Translations under genes and position numbers: made by a program
Shown: positions 18,556-26,981 of the stretch, piece after piece
Position numbering within the stretch: position 1 is the stretch's first letter
Layout: each line of letters begins with the position of its first letter
Notes under the pieces: generated by a model
Told to the model about the DNA's origin: nothing
Databases searched by the model: none
The model's input: the letters and a program-made list of their open reading frames with translations, nothing else
Source of the DNA: Tolypothrix sp. NIES-4075
Lineage (GTDB): Bacteria > Cyanobacteriota > Cyanobacteriia > Cyanobacteriales > Nostocaceae
Direction of reading: 5' to 3'
DNA length: 64,000 nt
Assembly: GCF_002218085.1 (NCBI RefSeq)
Contig: NZ_BDUC01000004.1
Coordinates: 465,852-529,851 of the forward strand

Positions 18556-19662
18556 TTATGTTTCCAATGCTTTAGGAATGAATTTAGAGCAAATTTCCAG
18601 CAGTCGAGTAACAGCACGCGCTGCCGAAAACTTTTCCGCAACGTATTGGCTAGACAGGAAACCCCGGTTAATTGCTTCATCCGGATTATCTAAGCAGTAT
18701 CGCATACATTTGGCTAATTCTTCTACATCTTCATTTTCAAAAAATAGGCTGTGCGGTCCTGCCACTTCTGGCAATCCTCCCATTTTTGAGACAATCGAGC
18801 AGGTTTGAACGCTAGAGGCTTCTTGCACTACATAAGGTGCTGGATCTTGCCAACGAGAAGGAGCAATTAAAGCCAAAGCATCCTGAACTTTTAGAAGTAC
18901 TTCTTTTTGAGCAACTTTACCTAAAAAATTAACTTTGTTGGCAATTTCTAAATTAGACGTTAGCTGTTTTAATTCCTGAGATTGTTCGCCATCGCCAATT
19001 ATGATGATTTTAAATTCTTTCTTTTCATCTTGTAAAATCCGCGCTGCTTTTAAGAAAATATCTACGCCTTTGTCTGTAGCTAATCTACCGACAAAAATAA
19101 ATTTATATGGATGAGATAAATTTTCTTTAGTTTTCAGTTGGTTTGTTGACTTGATTTGAATCGGATTATATATAGTATCGACTGACCAAGGAAAGGCAGA
19201 AGATTCTCCCAAAAAATTGCTGCAAGCTGTATGATAATCGGCTAAGAATGCAGTAGAAAAGCGAGTTAATAGGCGTGCCCATTTGACAAAAGTGTGTAAT
19301 TTCCACTTCAATGGATAGTTAGCTTTCGGTAATGTCTGTTTGAATTCGGCTTTTAAACGTTGTGTCAACTTCATCGGCTCATAAGTAGTATGAGTAGATT
19401 GATAAAGACAATAATGATATTTAATAATTATCTTTTTTCGCAAAGATTTACATAATAAAGCAAAAGATAAGTCATTTGAATTCATATGTACTATATCTGC
19501 CCAAGCAATATAACTAAACCATTTTGCGATATTGTCTTGTTTGGTAGAAATAGTTTTGACTTCTATTTTTCTAGTTTGGAGTTCGGGAATAATCGAATAA
19601 ATATAAGTTAAAACTCCACTGATTTCGTTTTCATAATGACGGTGTTGAATTAAGATTTTCAT
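18556..19662 (-). CDS. Glycosyltransferase family 4 (GT-B fold)
   Basis: A GT4 enzyme that transfers a sugar from an activated donor, probably for surface polysaccharide or glycolipid. The C-terminal donor-binding half is clear: KFIFVGRLATDKGVDIFLKA, IIGDGEQSQELK, VNFLGKV, and the E-x7-E type site within APSRWQDPAPYVVQEAS. I start it at the ATG at 19662 (MKILIQHRHYENEISG), which opens with the usual first beta strand. An upstream in-frame start at 19737 would add 25 residues not typical of the family. The acceptor is unknown. Confidence 0.85.
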   Translation of the reverse strand: MKILIQHRHYENEISGVLTYIYSIIPELQTRKIEVKTISTKQDNIAKWFSYIAWADIVHMNSNDLSFALLCKSLRKKIIIKYHYCLYQSTHTTYEPMKLTQRLKAEFKQTLPKANYPLKWKLHTFVKWARLLTRFSTAFLADYHTACSNFLGESSAFPWSVDTIYNPIQIKSTNQLKTKENLSHPYKFIFVGRLATDKGVDIFLKAARILQDEKKEFKIIIIGDGEQSQELKQLTSNLEIANKVNFLGKVAQKEVLLKVQDALALIAPSRWQDPAPYVVQEASSVQTCSIVSKMGGLPEVAGPHSLFFENEDVEELAKCMRYCLDNPDEAINRGFLSSQYVAEKFSAARAVTRLLEICSKFIPKALET

Positions 19663-19862
19663 ACATAAGTTGGAAGTTTTGTCTTTATAGTAACTGTGTT
19701 TGAGGATAACTAGGAAACAGTATTTCACTTTGCTCAAAATAAACTTGCTGTCTATATCCAGGAAGTTGGGAAAAGGATTTTTACCGATAATTATAGTTAT
19801 ACAGTTACTGTAGATGCTGCTAAAGTAACATTTTCACGCTTTTTTGCGCGAAAATGTTTATT

Positions 19863-19925
19863 TGATAACCCGACGACTAAAGTCGCGGCTAAACAAACGA
19901 AGTCCGCATGACATGGACTTAAAAT
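19863..19925. repeat. Dispersed repeat: CCGACGACT...AAGTCC hairpin units
   Basis: CCCGACGACTAAAGTCGCGG followed by CTAAACAAACGAAGTCCGCA and TGACATGGACTT carries two small stems. A close relative in the opposite orientation lies at 46905-46972, and a further variant at 46855-46905. Confidence 0.6.
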
Positions 19926-19984
19926 GGAAAAGGCTACGTAGGTAGGGTTTGTACGCACAGTGCCACAGGCTTACAGACTGTAGG

Positions 19985-21487
19985 CTAATATTTGACGTAG
20001 TTCTCTAAATCTTCAATTTGCGGTGCGGGTAATTGATTAAGAATTCGCCAGAGAACTGTGTAGCTACCATCAGAACGCCGACGAACGGGACGGAAGGCGA
20101 AAATGATGTCACTGCTGTGGATTTGTTGTAATTGGTCAAGGTGACGCCGCTGGGTTGGGGTTAGAGGCTGACCACTTACAATCATCTCTGGTAATTGGAA
20201 CTGTAGCGATCGCACTAAATAAGTACGGTTCAATTCTGATTTCGCAGCCGCTAAAATTACTTGATGATTAAATTGTTGGTTTTTCCCAGTTACAAATCGT
20301 CGTTGCTCTACTTCCAATGCCTCCAATTGCTTGGGAGGCTGATAGTTAAGAAAAAAATCTCGCGTTTGCGGTGAAATAACTTGCAACTTTGCATCCAATT
20401 TTTCTAAGGGGATATCGCCGACATTCACCATAAAGTTGTAATCTAGTCCTTGTTGCTTTAACTGAAAGTTATCGCCAACCATCACAAGTGCTAGACTAGG
20501 GGTAAATCCGCCTTTAGCCTCACCCAAGGACGGAAAAGGATAGCGATCGCTGACGCTAGGTTGCAATCGATTCTGAAGTGTATTCAGGGGACGATTGTAA
20601 GCTGTATGCGGCAAAACGCGAAAAATACCAGTATTAGGTGAAGTGAGAAACTTTGCGTAAATCTGCGGCTCTTGAGGGTCGAGATCGTAGGCAAAACGAT
20701 CAAGTTTAGTAAGAGTTTCCCTCGGATCGTTAAATTTTATGTCTGGGGGAAATGCTGCTTGTGCTGTTGCTAAGAGCTGAAGAGCAGTTTCTAAAGTAGT
20801 CAACGCTTCTGCTGGAGCTGCGATCGCAGGTTGCCGTGGCGTTACATAATTAGCTATGGCTGTTTTCGCAGTTCTACCGATTATTTGTGGTGGACTTGGT
20901 GGTATCGGCTCCGATGTGGAAAAAGGTATCGCTGGTTTTCCCAAGTTGGGATACTGCGTGAGTGCGATAGAAAGCACTGGATCTGATTGTCGTTCACCAG
21001 ATACTAGTGGTAGCTCTCGTACTAACGCCAACTCTCCCCGTCGAGATAACAACCTATCTAATAATGGAGCAAGGTTTGACAATTTTGAGTTGGAAGCGTA
21101 CAAAGAACAATATATTTGTATTTGTTCCACCGTTAACTGCGAATTGGGCAATCTCGTAGAAGAATCCGTTGGAGTACATAAAGCTTTCGGGCTATTGTAC
21201 TGATATTTGAGAAAACCTTCTGTTGCCTTAACTTGAATTGTTAATTGCCCGCGAACAGCTCGCATTCGATTGGCATCAGGTTGAGATAATGCTTGCTCAA
21301 TGCGAGCAATCAAGTTGATCTGCTGCTGCACTAACAAACTGGCAGATTTATAAAAGCTCTTGCTCGCGCTCAGTAATCCAGAATCTAGACTTTGGGCAGA
21401 TTCTGGCTTATATTCAGCAGCTAGCGTGTTTCTAGGAACAAAAATTAGCCAAAAAAGAAGCAAAAAGCTAAAAAATATGTGTCTCAT
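19985..21487 (-). CDS. Exported hypothetical protein, 500 aa
   Basis: The N-terminus is a Sec signal peptide (hydrophobic core from residue 5, cleavage near NTLAAE). The mature protein has a helical first third with a Cys-containing segment (KALCTPTD, IQIYCSLY), a Pro-rich middle (about 190-215) and a mixed C-terminal half. I recognise no enzyme motif. It is divergent from sasA. Probably a periplasmic or outer-surface protein of a cyanobacteria-restricted family. Function unknown. Confidence 0.6.
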   Translation of the reverse strand: MRHIFFSFLLLFWLIFVPRNTLAAEYKPESAQSLDSGLLSASKSFYKSASLLVQQQINLIARIEQALSQPDANRMRAVRGQLTIQVKATEGFLKYQYNSPKALCTPTDSSTRLPNSQLTVEQIQIYCSLYASNSKLSNLAPLLDRLLSRRGELALVRELPLVSGERQSDPVLSIALTQYPNLGKPAIPFSTSEPIPPSPPQIIGRTAKTAIANYVTPRQPAIAAPAEALTTLETALQLLATAQAAFPPDIKFNDPRETLTKLDRFAYDLDPQEPQIYAKFLTSPNTGIFRVLPHTAYNRPLNTLQNRLQPSVSDRYPFPSLGEAKGGFTPSLALVMVGDNFQLKQQGLDYNFMVNVGDIPLEKLDAKLQVISPQTRDFFLNYQPPKQLEALEVEQRRFVTGKNQQFNHQVILAAAKSELNRTYLVRSLQFQLPEMIVSGQPLTPTQRRHLDQLQQIHSSDIIFAFRPVRRRSDGSYTVLWRILNQLPAPQIEDLENYVKY

Positions 21488-21631
21488 GTTAAAAACGCAG
21501 ATCGAATGGGAGTATGAAAAATCTAAAATAGATATTAAATTGAGAAAAACGAACCACCATCGACAATTGTCCGTTAATTCTAATTTCTCTCAAGCGTCGC
21601 CGGGTTGTTACCAGTGCTGAAACACGATTAC

Positions 21632-22822
21632 ATGCAAGTTTCCCAGGATCAGCCTATTTACTCTGAGGCTCCACTCCAGCTCTTACTATTTGTCGATGGA
21701 CGTCCAAAGTCCCGACAGCAAGTACTGCGAATACGCGCCTTTCTCAAAGAATTACAGGCTGGGTATAAATTTGAACTTCAAATTGTCGATGTTGGGCAAC
21801 AACCCTATTTGGCGGAACACTTTAAATTAGTAGCAACCCCAGCGTTAATTAAAATCCGTCCTGACCCCAGGCAGATACTCGCTGGCAGTAATATCATCGC
21901 CCAACTGAAAACCTGGTGGCCCCGCTGGCAAGCGGTAATCGCCGAAGGTTATTTAAAATTAGAGAATGAACTGCAAGAAACCATTGACGACAACGCTCAT
22001 GTGGCATCAAGCATAACTTCTATTTCTTCAGTTGTCGATAAAGCTGAACTAATTCAACTCTCGGATGAAATTTTTCGCTTGAAACAGGAAAAAGAAAAAC
22101 TCCAAGAGCAAATACAGTTTAAAGACCGAGTAATCGCTATGTTAGCTCATGACCTCCGCAATCCGCTAACTGCTTGTGCGATCGCTTTAGAAACTTTGCA
22201 ATCTAATTACAATCCTGATATCGGTCAATTCCATCGCCTCAAACCAGCTATGGCTGTACATTTATTAAAGCAAGCCCGCAGTCAAACTCGCACAATTGAC
22301 CGGATGATAGCTGACCTTTTGCAAGTAGGTCGAGGAACTGAAACAGAACTGCCAGTACTACCACAAAAGACAAACCTTGGCAAGCTTTGTTTAGATGTAC
22401 TAGAGGAATTAGGCGATCGCTACATTGCCAAATCCCAACAAATAGAAATAGATATCCCCAAAGATTTGCCTTATGTGTATGCCGATCCAGAACGCATCCG
22501 CCAAGTGTTGGTAAATCTTTTAGATAATGCCATTAAATACACCCCAGATAACGGTAAGATTAGCGTTTGTGGACTGCACCGTACCACTCAAAAAGTACAG
22601 TTTAGTATTGGCGATACTGGTCCTGGTATTCCTGAAGAAAACCGCGATCGCATCTTTGAAAACCACTTTCGGCTAAAACGCGATGAAGCCACAGAAGGTT
22701 ATGGCATTGGCTTGTGCTTGTGCCAACGCATCGTCCGCGCACACTACGGTCAGATTTGGGTAGATTCTGCCCCTACTGGGGGAGCATGGTTCCATTTCAC
22801 TTTGCCTGTTTATCCTTCTTAG
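21632..22822 (+). CDS. sasA: Circadian output histidine kinase SasA
   Basis: SasA binds KaiC and, when stimulated, phosphorylates RpaA to convey clock time. The N-terminal KaiB-like thioredoxin fold (PLQLLLFVDGRPKSRQQVLR, about residues 14-100) is the defining feature. A coiled linker, the HisKA H-box (MLAHDLRNPLT) and the ATPase domain (VLVNLLDNAIKYTP, DTGPGIP, GYGIGLCLC) follow. I start at ATG 21632 (MQVSQDQP). In-frame TTG 21605 and GTG 21614 are possible, but none has a good Shine-Dalgarno site. The partner rpaA and kaiABC are not in this window. Confidence 0.93.
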   Translation: MQVSQDQPIYSEAPLQLLLFVDGRPKSRQQVLRIRAFLKELQAGYKFELQIVDVGQQPYLAEHFKLVATPALIKIRPDPRQILAGSNIIAQLKTWWPRWQAVIAEGYLKLENELQETIDDNAHVASSITSISSVVDKAELIQLSDEIFRLKQEKEKLQEQIQFKDRVIAMLAHDLRNPLTACAIALETLQSNYNPDIGQFHRLKPAMAVHLLKQARSQTRTIDRMIADLLQVGRGTETELPVLPQKTNLGKLCLDVLEELGDRYIAKSQQIEIDIPKDLPYVYADPERIRQVLVNLLDNAIKYTPDNGKISVCGLHRTTQKVQFSIGDTGPGIPEENRDRIFENHFRLKRDEATEGYGIGLCLCQRIVRAHYGQIWVDSAPTGGAWFHFTLPVYPS

Positions 22823-22909
22823 ATAGTGGGGAGTGGGGAAAAAGAAAAAACAATTACCACGTTCCCAATGACCAATTACCAATGCCCAATTACCACGTTC
22901 CCAACATTT

Positions 22910-23947
22910 TCAATCAAGCATTTGCTTAAGAATAATCCGATTGCGTCCTTCTGCTTTTGCTTTGTAAAGAGCCTTATCTGCTTCTTGAATTAAAGATGAG
23001 GGTTCAGATTCAAAAGTAGGAATCGTGGTTGCTACCCCCAAACTAAGAGTGACGTAGCGACTAATAGTTGATGGCTCGTGAAGAATTTCTAACTCCCTGA
23101 CTCCAGCTTGCATTGCTGCGGCAAAATGAACTGCTCCACCCATCTGAGTATTCGGCATAATTACTGCAAATTCTTCGCCACCGTAACGCGCAACTAAATC
23201 CTGAGAGTTCTGTACTGTTTCGCTTAAGACAGTACCAACTTTTTGTAAACACATATCTCCAGCCGGATGACCATATTTATCGTTATAAAGTTTAAAAAAG
23301 TCGATATCACAGAGAATAAGTGATAAAGGCGATCGCTCTGATGCTAGACTCAACCACTGAGAATTTAGATAATCATTAAAACGCCGGCGATTAGCCACAC
23401 CAGTTAAACCATCCACGTTAGCAAGATGCTGTAGAGCCTTGTTAGCAGCTTCTAATTGTTTGTATAATTGCGCTTGTTGCAGCAGCCGTCGTACTCGTTG
23501 ACGCAATATCCCCAGGTGAATTGGTTTGGTGACAAAATCGCTCGCTCCAGCTTCAAAAGCACGGTCTACTAAGTCTGGATCTTCCAATCCTGTAATCATC
23601 AATATGGGAGTGCGCTCCCATAGTTTTGAGATTACAGTAGTACCTAGAGAAGACCCACCAGTATCAAAGTTGGCTAAAGCTATAGCCAAGTTATTTCTGG
23701 CAATTTGAATTAGCTGCTTGCAGCAGGCAAAGCCATCCATCACGGGCATAATCGCATCTAAAATAATTAGATCCGGTTTAACAGTTAAGAAAGCTTCTAA
23801 ACACTCCTTACCATTTGTTACCTCCAGGACTCGATAACCTTCTTTTTCCAGAAATTCATGCAACAGTACTCTGATGATTTTGTCATCATCAGCCAGCAGA
23901 ATTAGAGGAGGTTGGTTGGAAATAGGAGTTGGTTTTTTGCCTGACAT
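22910..23947 (-). CDS. Response regulator with GGDEF output (diguanylate cyclase)
   Basis: A 345-aa soluble protein: a receiver domain (about 14-155; phospho-acceptor in LIILDAIMPVMDGF; Lys in VTKPIHLG) and a GGDEF domain (about 180-340) with the active-site loop GGEEF. It should make cyclic di-GMP upon phosphorylation. Two oddities are visible. The receiver has an insertion of about 30 residues (ARNNLAIALANFDTGGSSLG) between its third helix and fourth strand. The usual inhibitory RxxD site five residues before GGEEF reads NSQD, so product feedback through that site is probably absent. It is convergent with sasA. Confidence 0.9.
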   Translation of the reverse strand: MSGKKPTPISNQPPLILLADDDKIIRVLLHEFLEKEGYRVLEVTNGKECLEAFLTVKPDLIILDAIMPVMDGFACCKQLIQIARNNLAIALANFDTGGSSLGTTVISKLWERTPILMITGLEDPDLVDRAFEAGASDFVTKPIHLGILRQRVRRLLQQAQLYKQLEAANKALQHLANVDGLTGVANRRRFNDYLNSQWLSLASERSPLSLILCDIDFFKLYNDKYGHPAGDMCLQKVGTVLSETVQNSQDLVARYGGEEFAVIMPNTQMGGAVHFAAAMQAGVRELEILHEPSTISRYVTLSLGVATTIPTFESEPSSLIQEADKALYKAKAEGRNRIILKQMLD

Positions 23948-24836
23948 GAGTTGCGTTCCACAAAGAATGCGGCATCTGGAGGCAAGCTATTAATTTATAT
24001 TTCAAGATTTTGCTATCCTAACCACCAGAGCCTGTAATATTAACTGAATAGAAACAGAAAATTTTGGCGCTTTGTTGCGTAGCGTTGATTTTACAGGCAT
24101 TGACTGTCTGCAATTTCCCGGAAAAGCCAAGAACTTACGCCCTGCGATAGTAGTAAATATTTTTTTGTGTCTGGGTTTTTCGCTCTGATTCTGACAAAAT
24201 AGCACCTAGAACAACCAAGTTTTTTCCCGTCTGTTTCCCAGACTGGGTAACTTTGGGGTGGTTAGGGTGCGTTATCGCAGAAGCAGTGATTTGGATATTT
24301 AAGCGATCGCTGATCAATGCCAGAAATTCCCATCCGGGTGCATCCGGCTTCACAATCAACTGTTTTCGGACAATAGACCCCTTGCAAAAGTTATGAACGC
24401 ACTTTTTTGGGAAAAAGTAAAGGTTAAATGGGAAAGGTTTTTTCTTACTCCTTTTCCCTTTACCCCTTCCCCTTTCCCCGACTTCTTTGAGAAGTCTAAT
24501 TGTTTTGAGCCAAGCAAATGGTAGATGACTGAGTTGCATAAAAAATCTATCTGGAATGCAAAGGCAATTTTTTTAACTTTTTTGTCTTGCCTGGTACATG
24601 GCACGAGTTACTATTCATGTTTCCCAACTGCTAACCTGGAATTGCGATGTTATTGAAAACTTCAATTGTAAACCTTTAAAGCTTCATTATGACTTTACTT
24701 TGGGCTTTGTAGCAAGTAAAAGTAAGCGCGATCGCGCTTCTTACCCAAATCCCGATCTCAGACTTCAACTTATTAAGCATCGGCAGACTTGGCATAATTT
24801 TATGATAATTGGATATAAAGTTACCAATTTTCCTCA
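23948..24836. other. Long intergenic region with purine-rich repeat and a possible gene relic
   Basis: Between the diguanylate cyclase and crr7, nearly 900 bases lack a convincing gene. About 24405-24490 holds A/G-rich dispersed repeat (minus strand GGGGAAAGGGGAAGGGG type). The minus strand at 24135-24404 is open and reads partly protein-like (VRKQLIVKPDAPGWEFLALI), but it runs into the repeat and has no credible start, so it may be a 5'-truncated relic. Confidence 0.4.
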
Positions 24837-25097
24837 ATGCCAGACTCATTAATGTATCAGCAGGATAATTTTGTCGTCCTAGAAACAAACCAACCAGAAC
24901 AATTTATGACTGCATCTGAGTTATTAGAAAAGCTGAAAAAAATTCTGCAACAATTGAACTTTCAAGATTTACCACAAGATTTACGTTCATTTAATTCTGT
25001 GGAAGCTCAAGCTCAATATTTACTTGACACTAGTTGCGAGTTAGATATTGGTGTTGGTCAATATTTGCAGTGGTATGCAGTTCGTTTAGAAAAATAA
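24837..25097 (+). CDS. CRR7-family protein (chlororespiratory reduction 7)
   Basis: An 86-aa soluble protein matching the short CRR7 family conserved from cyanobacteria to plastids: MYQQDNFVVLETNQPEQF at the start, DLPQDLRSFNSVEAQAQYLL in the middle, and GQYLQWYAVRLEK at the end. In plants CRR7 is needed for assembly or stability of the NAD(P)H dehydrogenase complex used in cyclic electron flow; a similar role is inferred here. ATG 24837 gives the full family length. Confidence 0.82.
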   Translation: MPDSLMYQQDNFVVLETNQPEQFMTASELLEKLKKILQQLNFQDLPQDLRSFNSVEAQAQYLLDTSCELDIGVGQYLQWYAVRLEK

Positions 25098-25143
25098 TTA
25101 ATTACTCATTAGTCATGAGCCATTTGCTAATGACTAATAACTA

Positions 25144-25247
25144 ATATCATGTCCGGCAAATTATACGTATTGTAGAGACGTTCTGACAAAACGTCTCTAC
25201 GAGTGTTGTAGTTTTTTGATTACTATTAATGAGCGCGGACATGATAT
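25144..25247. mobile_element. 104-bp MITE-like element with 12-bp terminal inverted repeats
   Basis: The ends ATATCATGTCCG and CGGACATGATAT are perfect 12-bp inverted repeats. Inside lies a second perfect 11-bp stem (25172-25182 with 25190-25200; GTAGAGACGTT). No coding capacity. It sits between crr7 and the DUF2854 gene. Size, TIRs and internal palindrome fit a miniature inverted-repeat element, although a target duplication is not clear. Confidence 0.55.
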
Positions 25248-25252
25248 AGTCG

Positions 25253-25801
25253 CTATTTGGGAGTACTAATCAGCGTCAGTTCAAGTTCATCTTCAGCTGT
25301 CTGGGTAACTTTAACTTCAACTCCCGGACCGAAAAACTTGGTCATTTTATCTAGCTTTTGTTCCCAAATATCAATTGGTATCATTGGCGAATCAAATTCT
25401 AAAATTAAAGCATAAGAACCATTAATTTCTGTTTCTCTGAAGCCTGTAATTAATGGTCGTTCTTCATCTGTCGGACTTAAACCCAAAAACGACAAAGCTT
25501 TATCTAAATGAGCGTCTTGACCGTAGCTATATTGAGTAATGTCTCTGCGAATTTCATTTTGAGTATTAGTTGCTTGTTGTTCACGTAGTGCTAATACTGA
25601 CGGGGTTGGGGGTTGGGTGAAAGGTACGGGTTTGAGTTCATTTGCTTTCAGTGCAAATCCTCCCAGCAATAAAGGAATCCCGTAAAAAAAGCCGACAAGA
25701 TTAAGTGTGGCATAATCAGCAGCGTAGGCGACGAAGCCCATAATAGTCAAAATCCCACCGACGGTTATACCGAGTGTTCCCAAGGAAAATTGGCGTAACA
25801 T
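25253..25801 (-). CDS. DUF2854 membrane protein
   Basis: A 182-aa protein with two N-terminal membrane helices (about 6-28 and 33-50, linked by a short turn with YAADYATLNLVGFFYGIPLL) and a soluble C-terminal domain. The layout and the segment SFLGLSPTDEERPLI match DUF2854, a family of cyanobacteria and chloroplasts without an assigned function. It ends just outside the MITE-like element, which could thus affect its 3' end. Confidence 0.8.
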   Translation of the reverse strand: MLRQFSLGTLGITVGGILTIMGFVAYAADYATLNLVGFFYGIPLLLGGFALKANELKPVPFTQPPTPSVLALREQQATNTQNEIRRDITQYSYGQDAHLDKALSFLGLSPTDEERPLITGFRETEINGSYALILEFDSPMIPIDIWEQKLDKMTKFFGPGVEVKVTQTAEDELELTLISTPK

Positions 25802-25894
25802 AATTTCAGATTGGTATAAATTCTTAACACCTTATCTTTATTATCATCGGTTATGTGTCGTTCATCGGGAAAGGCTAGAGTGTTAAAATACTCC

Positions 25895-26030
25895 TTGTTT
25901 TTCGAGCGTCAGCCTTGAAACGCTGAAATTAACGACTGAAGTCGTTACTACGTATGAGTATTTTCGTAGTAAGCGTTTCAACGCTTAAATTAAAGACCTC
26001 AGTCCTTACTATAATCAAGGTTAAACTTGA
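25895..26030. repeat. Cluster of AAGCGTTxxAACGCTT / AACGACTxxAGTCGTT palindromes
   Basis: Three related palindromic units (CTTGAAACGCTGAAATTAAC, GACTGAAGTCGTTACTACG, CGTAGTAAGCGTTTCAACGC) and a diverged fourth (GACCTCAGTCCTTACTATA) follow one another. Together they form a larger inverted repeat around the sequence TACGTATGAGTATTTTCGTA. Related units occur near 12650 and 58100. Confidence 0.6.
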
Positions 26031-26056
26031 TTATAGTAAACAAGTCAAACAAAACA

Positions 26057-26239
26057 ATGGATATACAGACTATAAAAGAACGAATCGCTGTGGTTGAAAG
26101 CAAACGCGAGTACTTGCTGAGTCTTTTGGAGCAACCCAACTTGGGAACTTTAAGAGTTGATGTAAATCAGGCTTTAGAAGAAATGGATGATTTAATAGAC
26201 GAGTTTAGACGCACATTTCCACAAACAGAAAGCAATTAA
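26057..26239 (+). CDS. Small helical protein, unrecognised
   Basis: Starting at ATG 26057 this encodes 60 residues (MDIQTIKERIAVVESKREYL...) that look like two amphipathic helices with a turn at EQPNLGTLRVD. An in-frame start at 26027 would add ten poorly ordered residues. It has no signal peptide or membrane segment. Composition is typical of conserved small cyanobacterial proteins. It is followed by a perfect hairpin at 26272-26307. Function unknown. Confidence 0.55.
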   Translation: MDIQTIKERIAVVESKREYLLSLLEQPNLGTLRVDVNQALEEMDDLIDEFRRTFPQTESN

Positions 26240-26271
26240 GCGGACTGAAGCAGCGATATAATACTAAATTA

Positions 26272-26307
26272 TGTCGGTTGAAGCGTGAATTTAGACTTCA
26301 ACCGACA
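26272..26307. terminator. Perfect 12-bp hairpin between convergent genes
   Basis: TGTCGGTTGAAG pairs exactly with CTTCAACCGACA around a 12-base loop, midway between the ends of the small-protein gene and the leftward response regulator. It lacks a T-run, so termination is likely but not certain. Confidence 0.6.
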
Positions 26308-26366
26308 CATTAATCATTACCATATTCCTAAGTATCCGATCTTCGATTTACCACTGGGTTTATTTA

Positions 26367-26783
26367 TTATGCAACGGAGCGATCGCACTCACGCTGCCCT
26401 AATTGCTTAACTAAATCAATTAGTTCCTTAGTGGGTACATCTTTTTTGCAGAAGGCATCCAAGTTACTCATTACTTTTTTCTCCAGCAACTTCGTGTCTT
26501 CCACCGAAGAGTAAGCAATGATTTGAGTCTCAGGGGAAATAGCTTTAATATGACCAGAAGCAGACCAACCATCCATCACTGGCATTTGTAAATCTAAAAC
26601 AATCACATCTGGCTGGTGACGCTTAACCATTTCCACTGCTTCTTGACCATTACTCGCTAGACCTATAACTTGAATGTTTTCCTGGCAGGAAAAAGCCAAT
26701 TGCAACGTTAAACGAGTCAGTTCGTGATCGTCAACCACTAAAATACGCACAACAGTAGAAGGTTTACAAGACAGCATTAACAT
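26367..26783 (-). CDS. Single-domain response regulator (NarL-like receiver)
   Basis: A 138-aa receiver with no output domain. Acidic pocket VVDDHE, phospho-acceptor in VIVLDLQMPVMDGW, conserved Ser in YSSVE, and Lys in FCKKDVP. The sequence is of the NarL/FixJ subtype but ends without the helix-turn-helix, so it acts through protein contact, for example as a phosphate shuttle or on a partner kinase. No histidine kinase gene is adjacent. Start codon uncertain by a few residues (MLMLSCKP). Confidence 0.85.
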   Translation of the reverse strand: MLMLSCKPSTVVRILVVDDHELTRLTLQLAFSCQENIQVIGLASNGQEAVEMVKRHQPDVIVLDLQMPVMDGWSASGHIKAISPETQIIAYSSVEDTKLLEKKVMSNLDAFCKKDVPTKELIDLVKQLGQRECDRSVA

Positions 26784-26981
26784 TTAAGGAAACGATTAAG
26801 TACTATAACTTTTATAGTTTATGGGAAGTACTGGTGGCACTGACTCTATCCTATGGTTGAATAATTGCTATGCACTTATAAATATTAATCGGATAGCTGA
26901 GGCAAAAATTAAAGTTTTATTAAATAACTTGCGTTTTGCTAGTTATCTATGTTTGAACAAGTGTTTTGAATCAATCATATT

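Noticed and set aside
24598..24852. 84-codon open frame on the plus strand before crr7
   Set aside because: Composition is unlike protein, it overlaps the start of crr7 in another frame, and no Shine-Dalgarno site is present.
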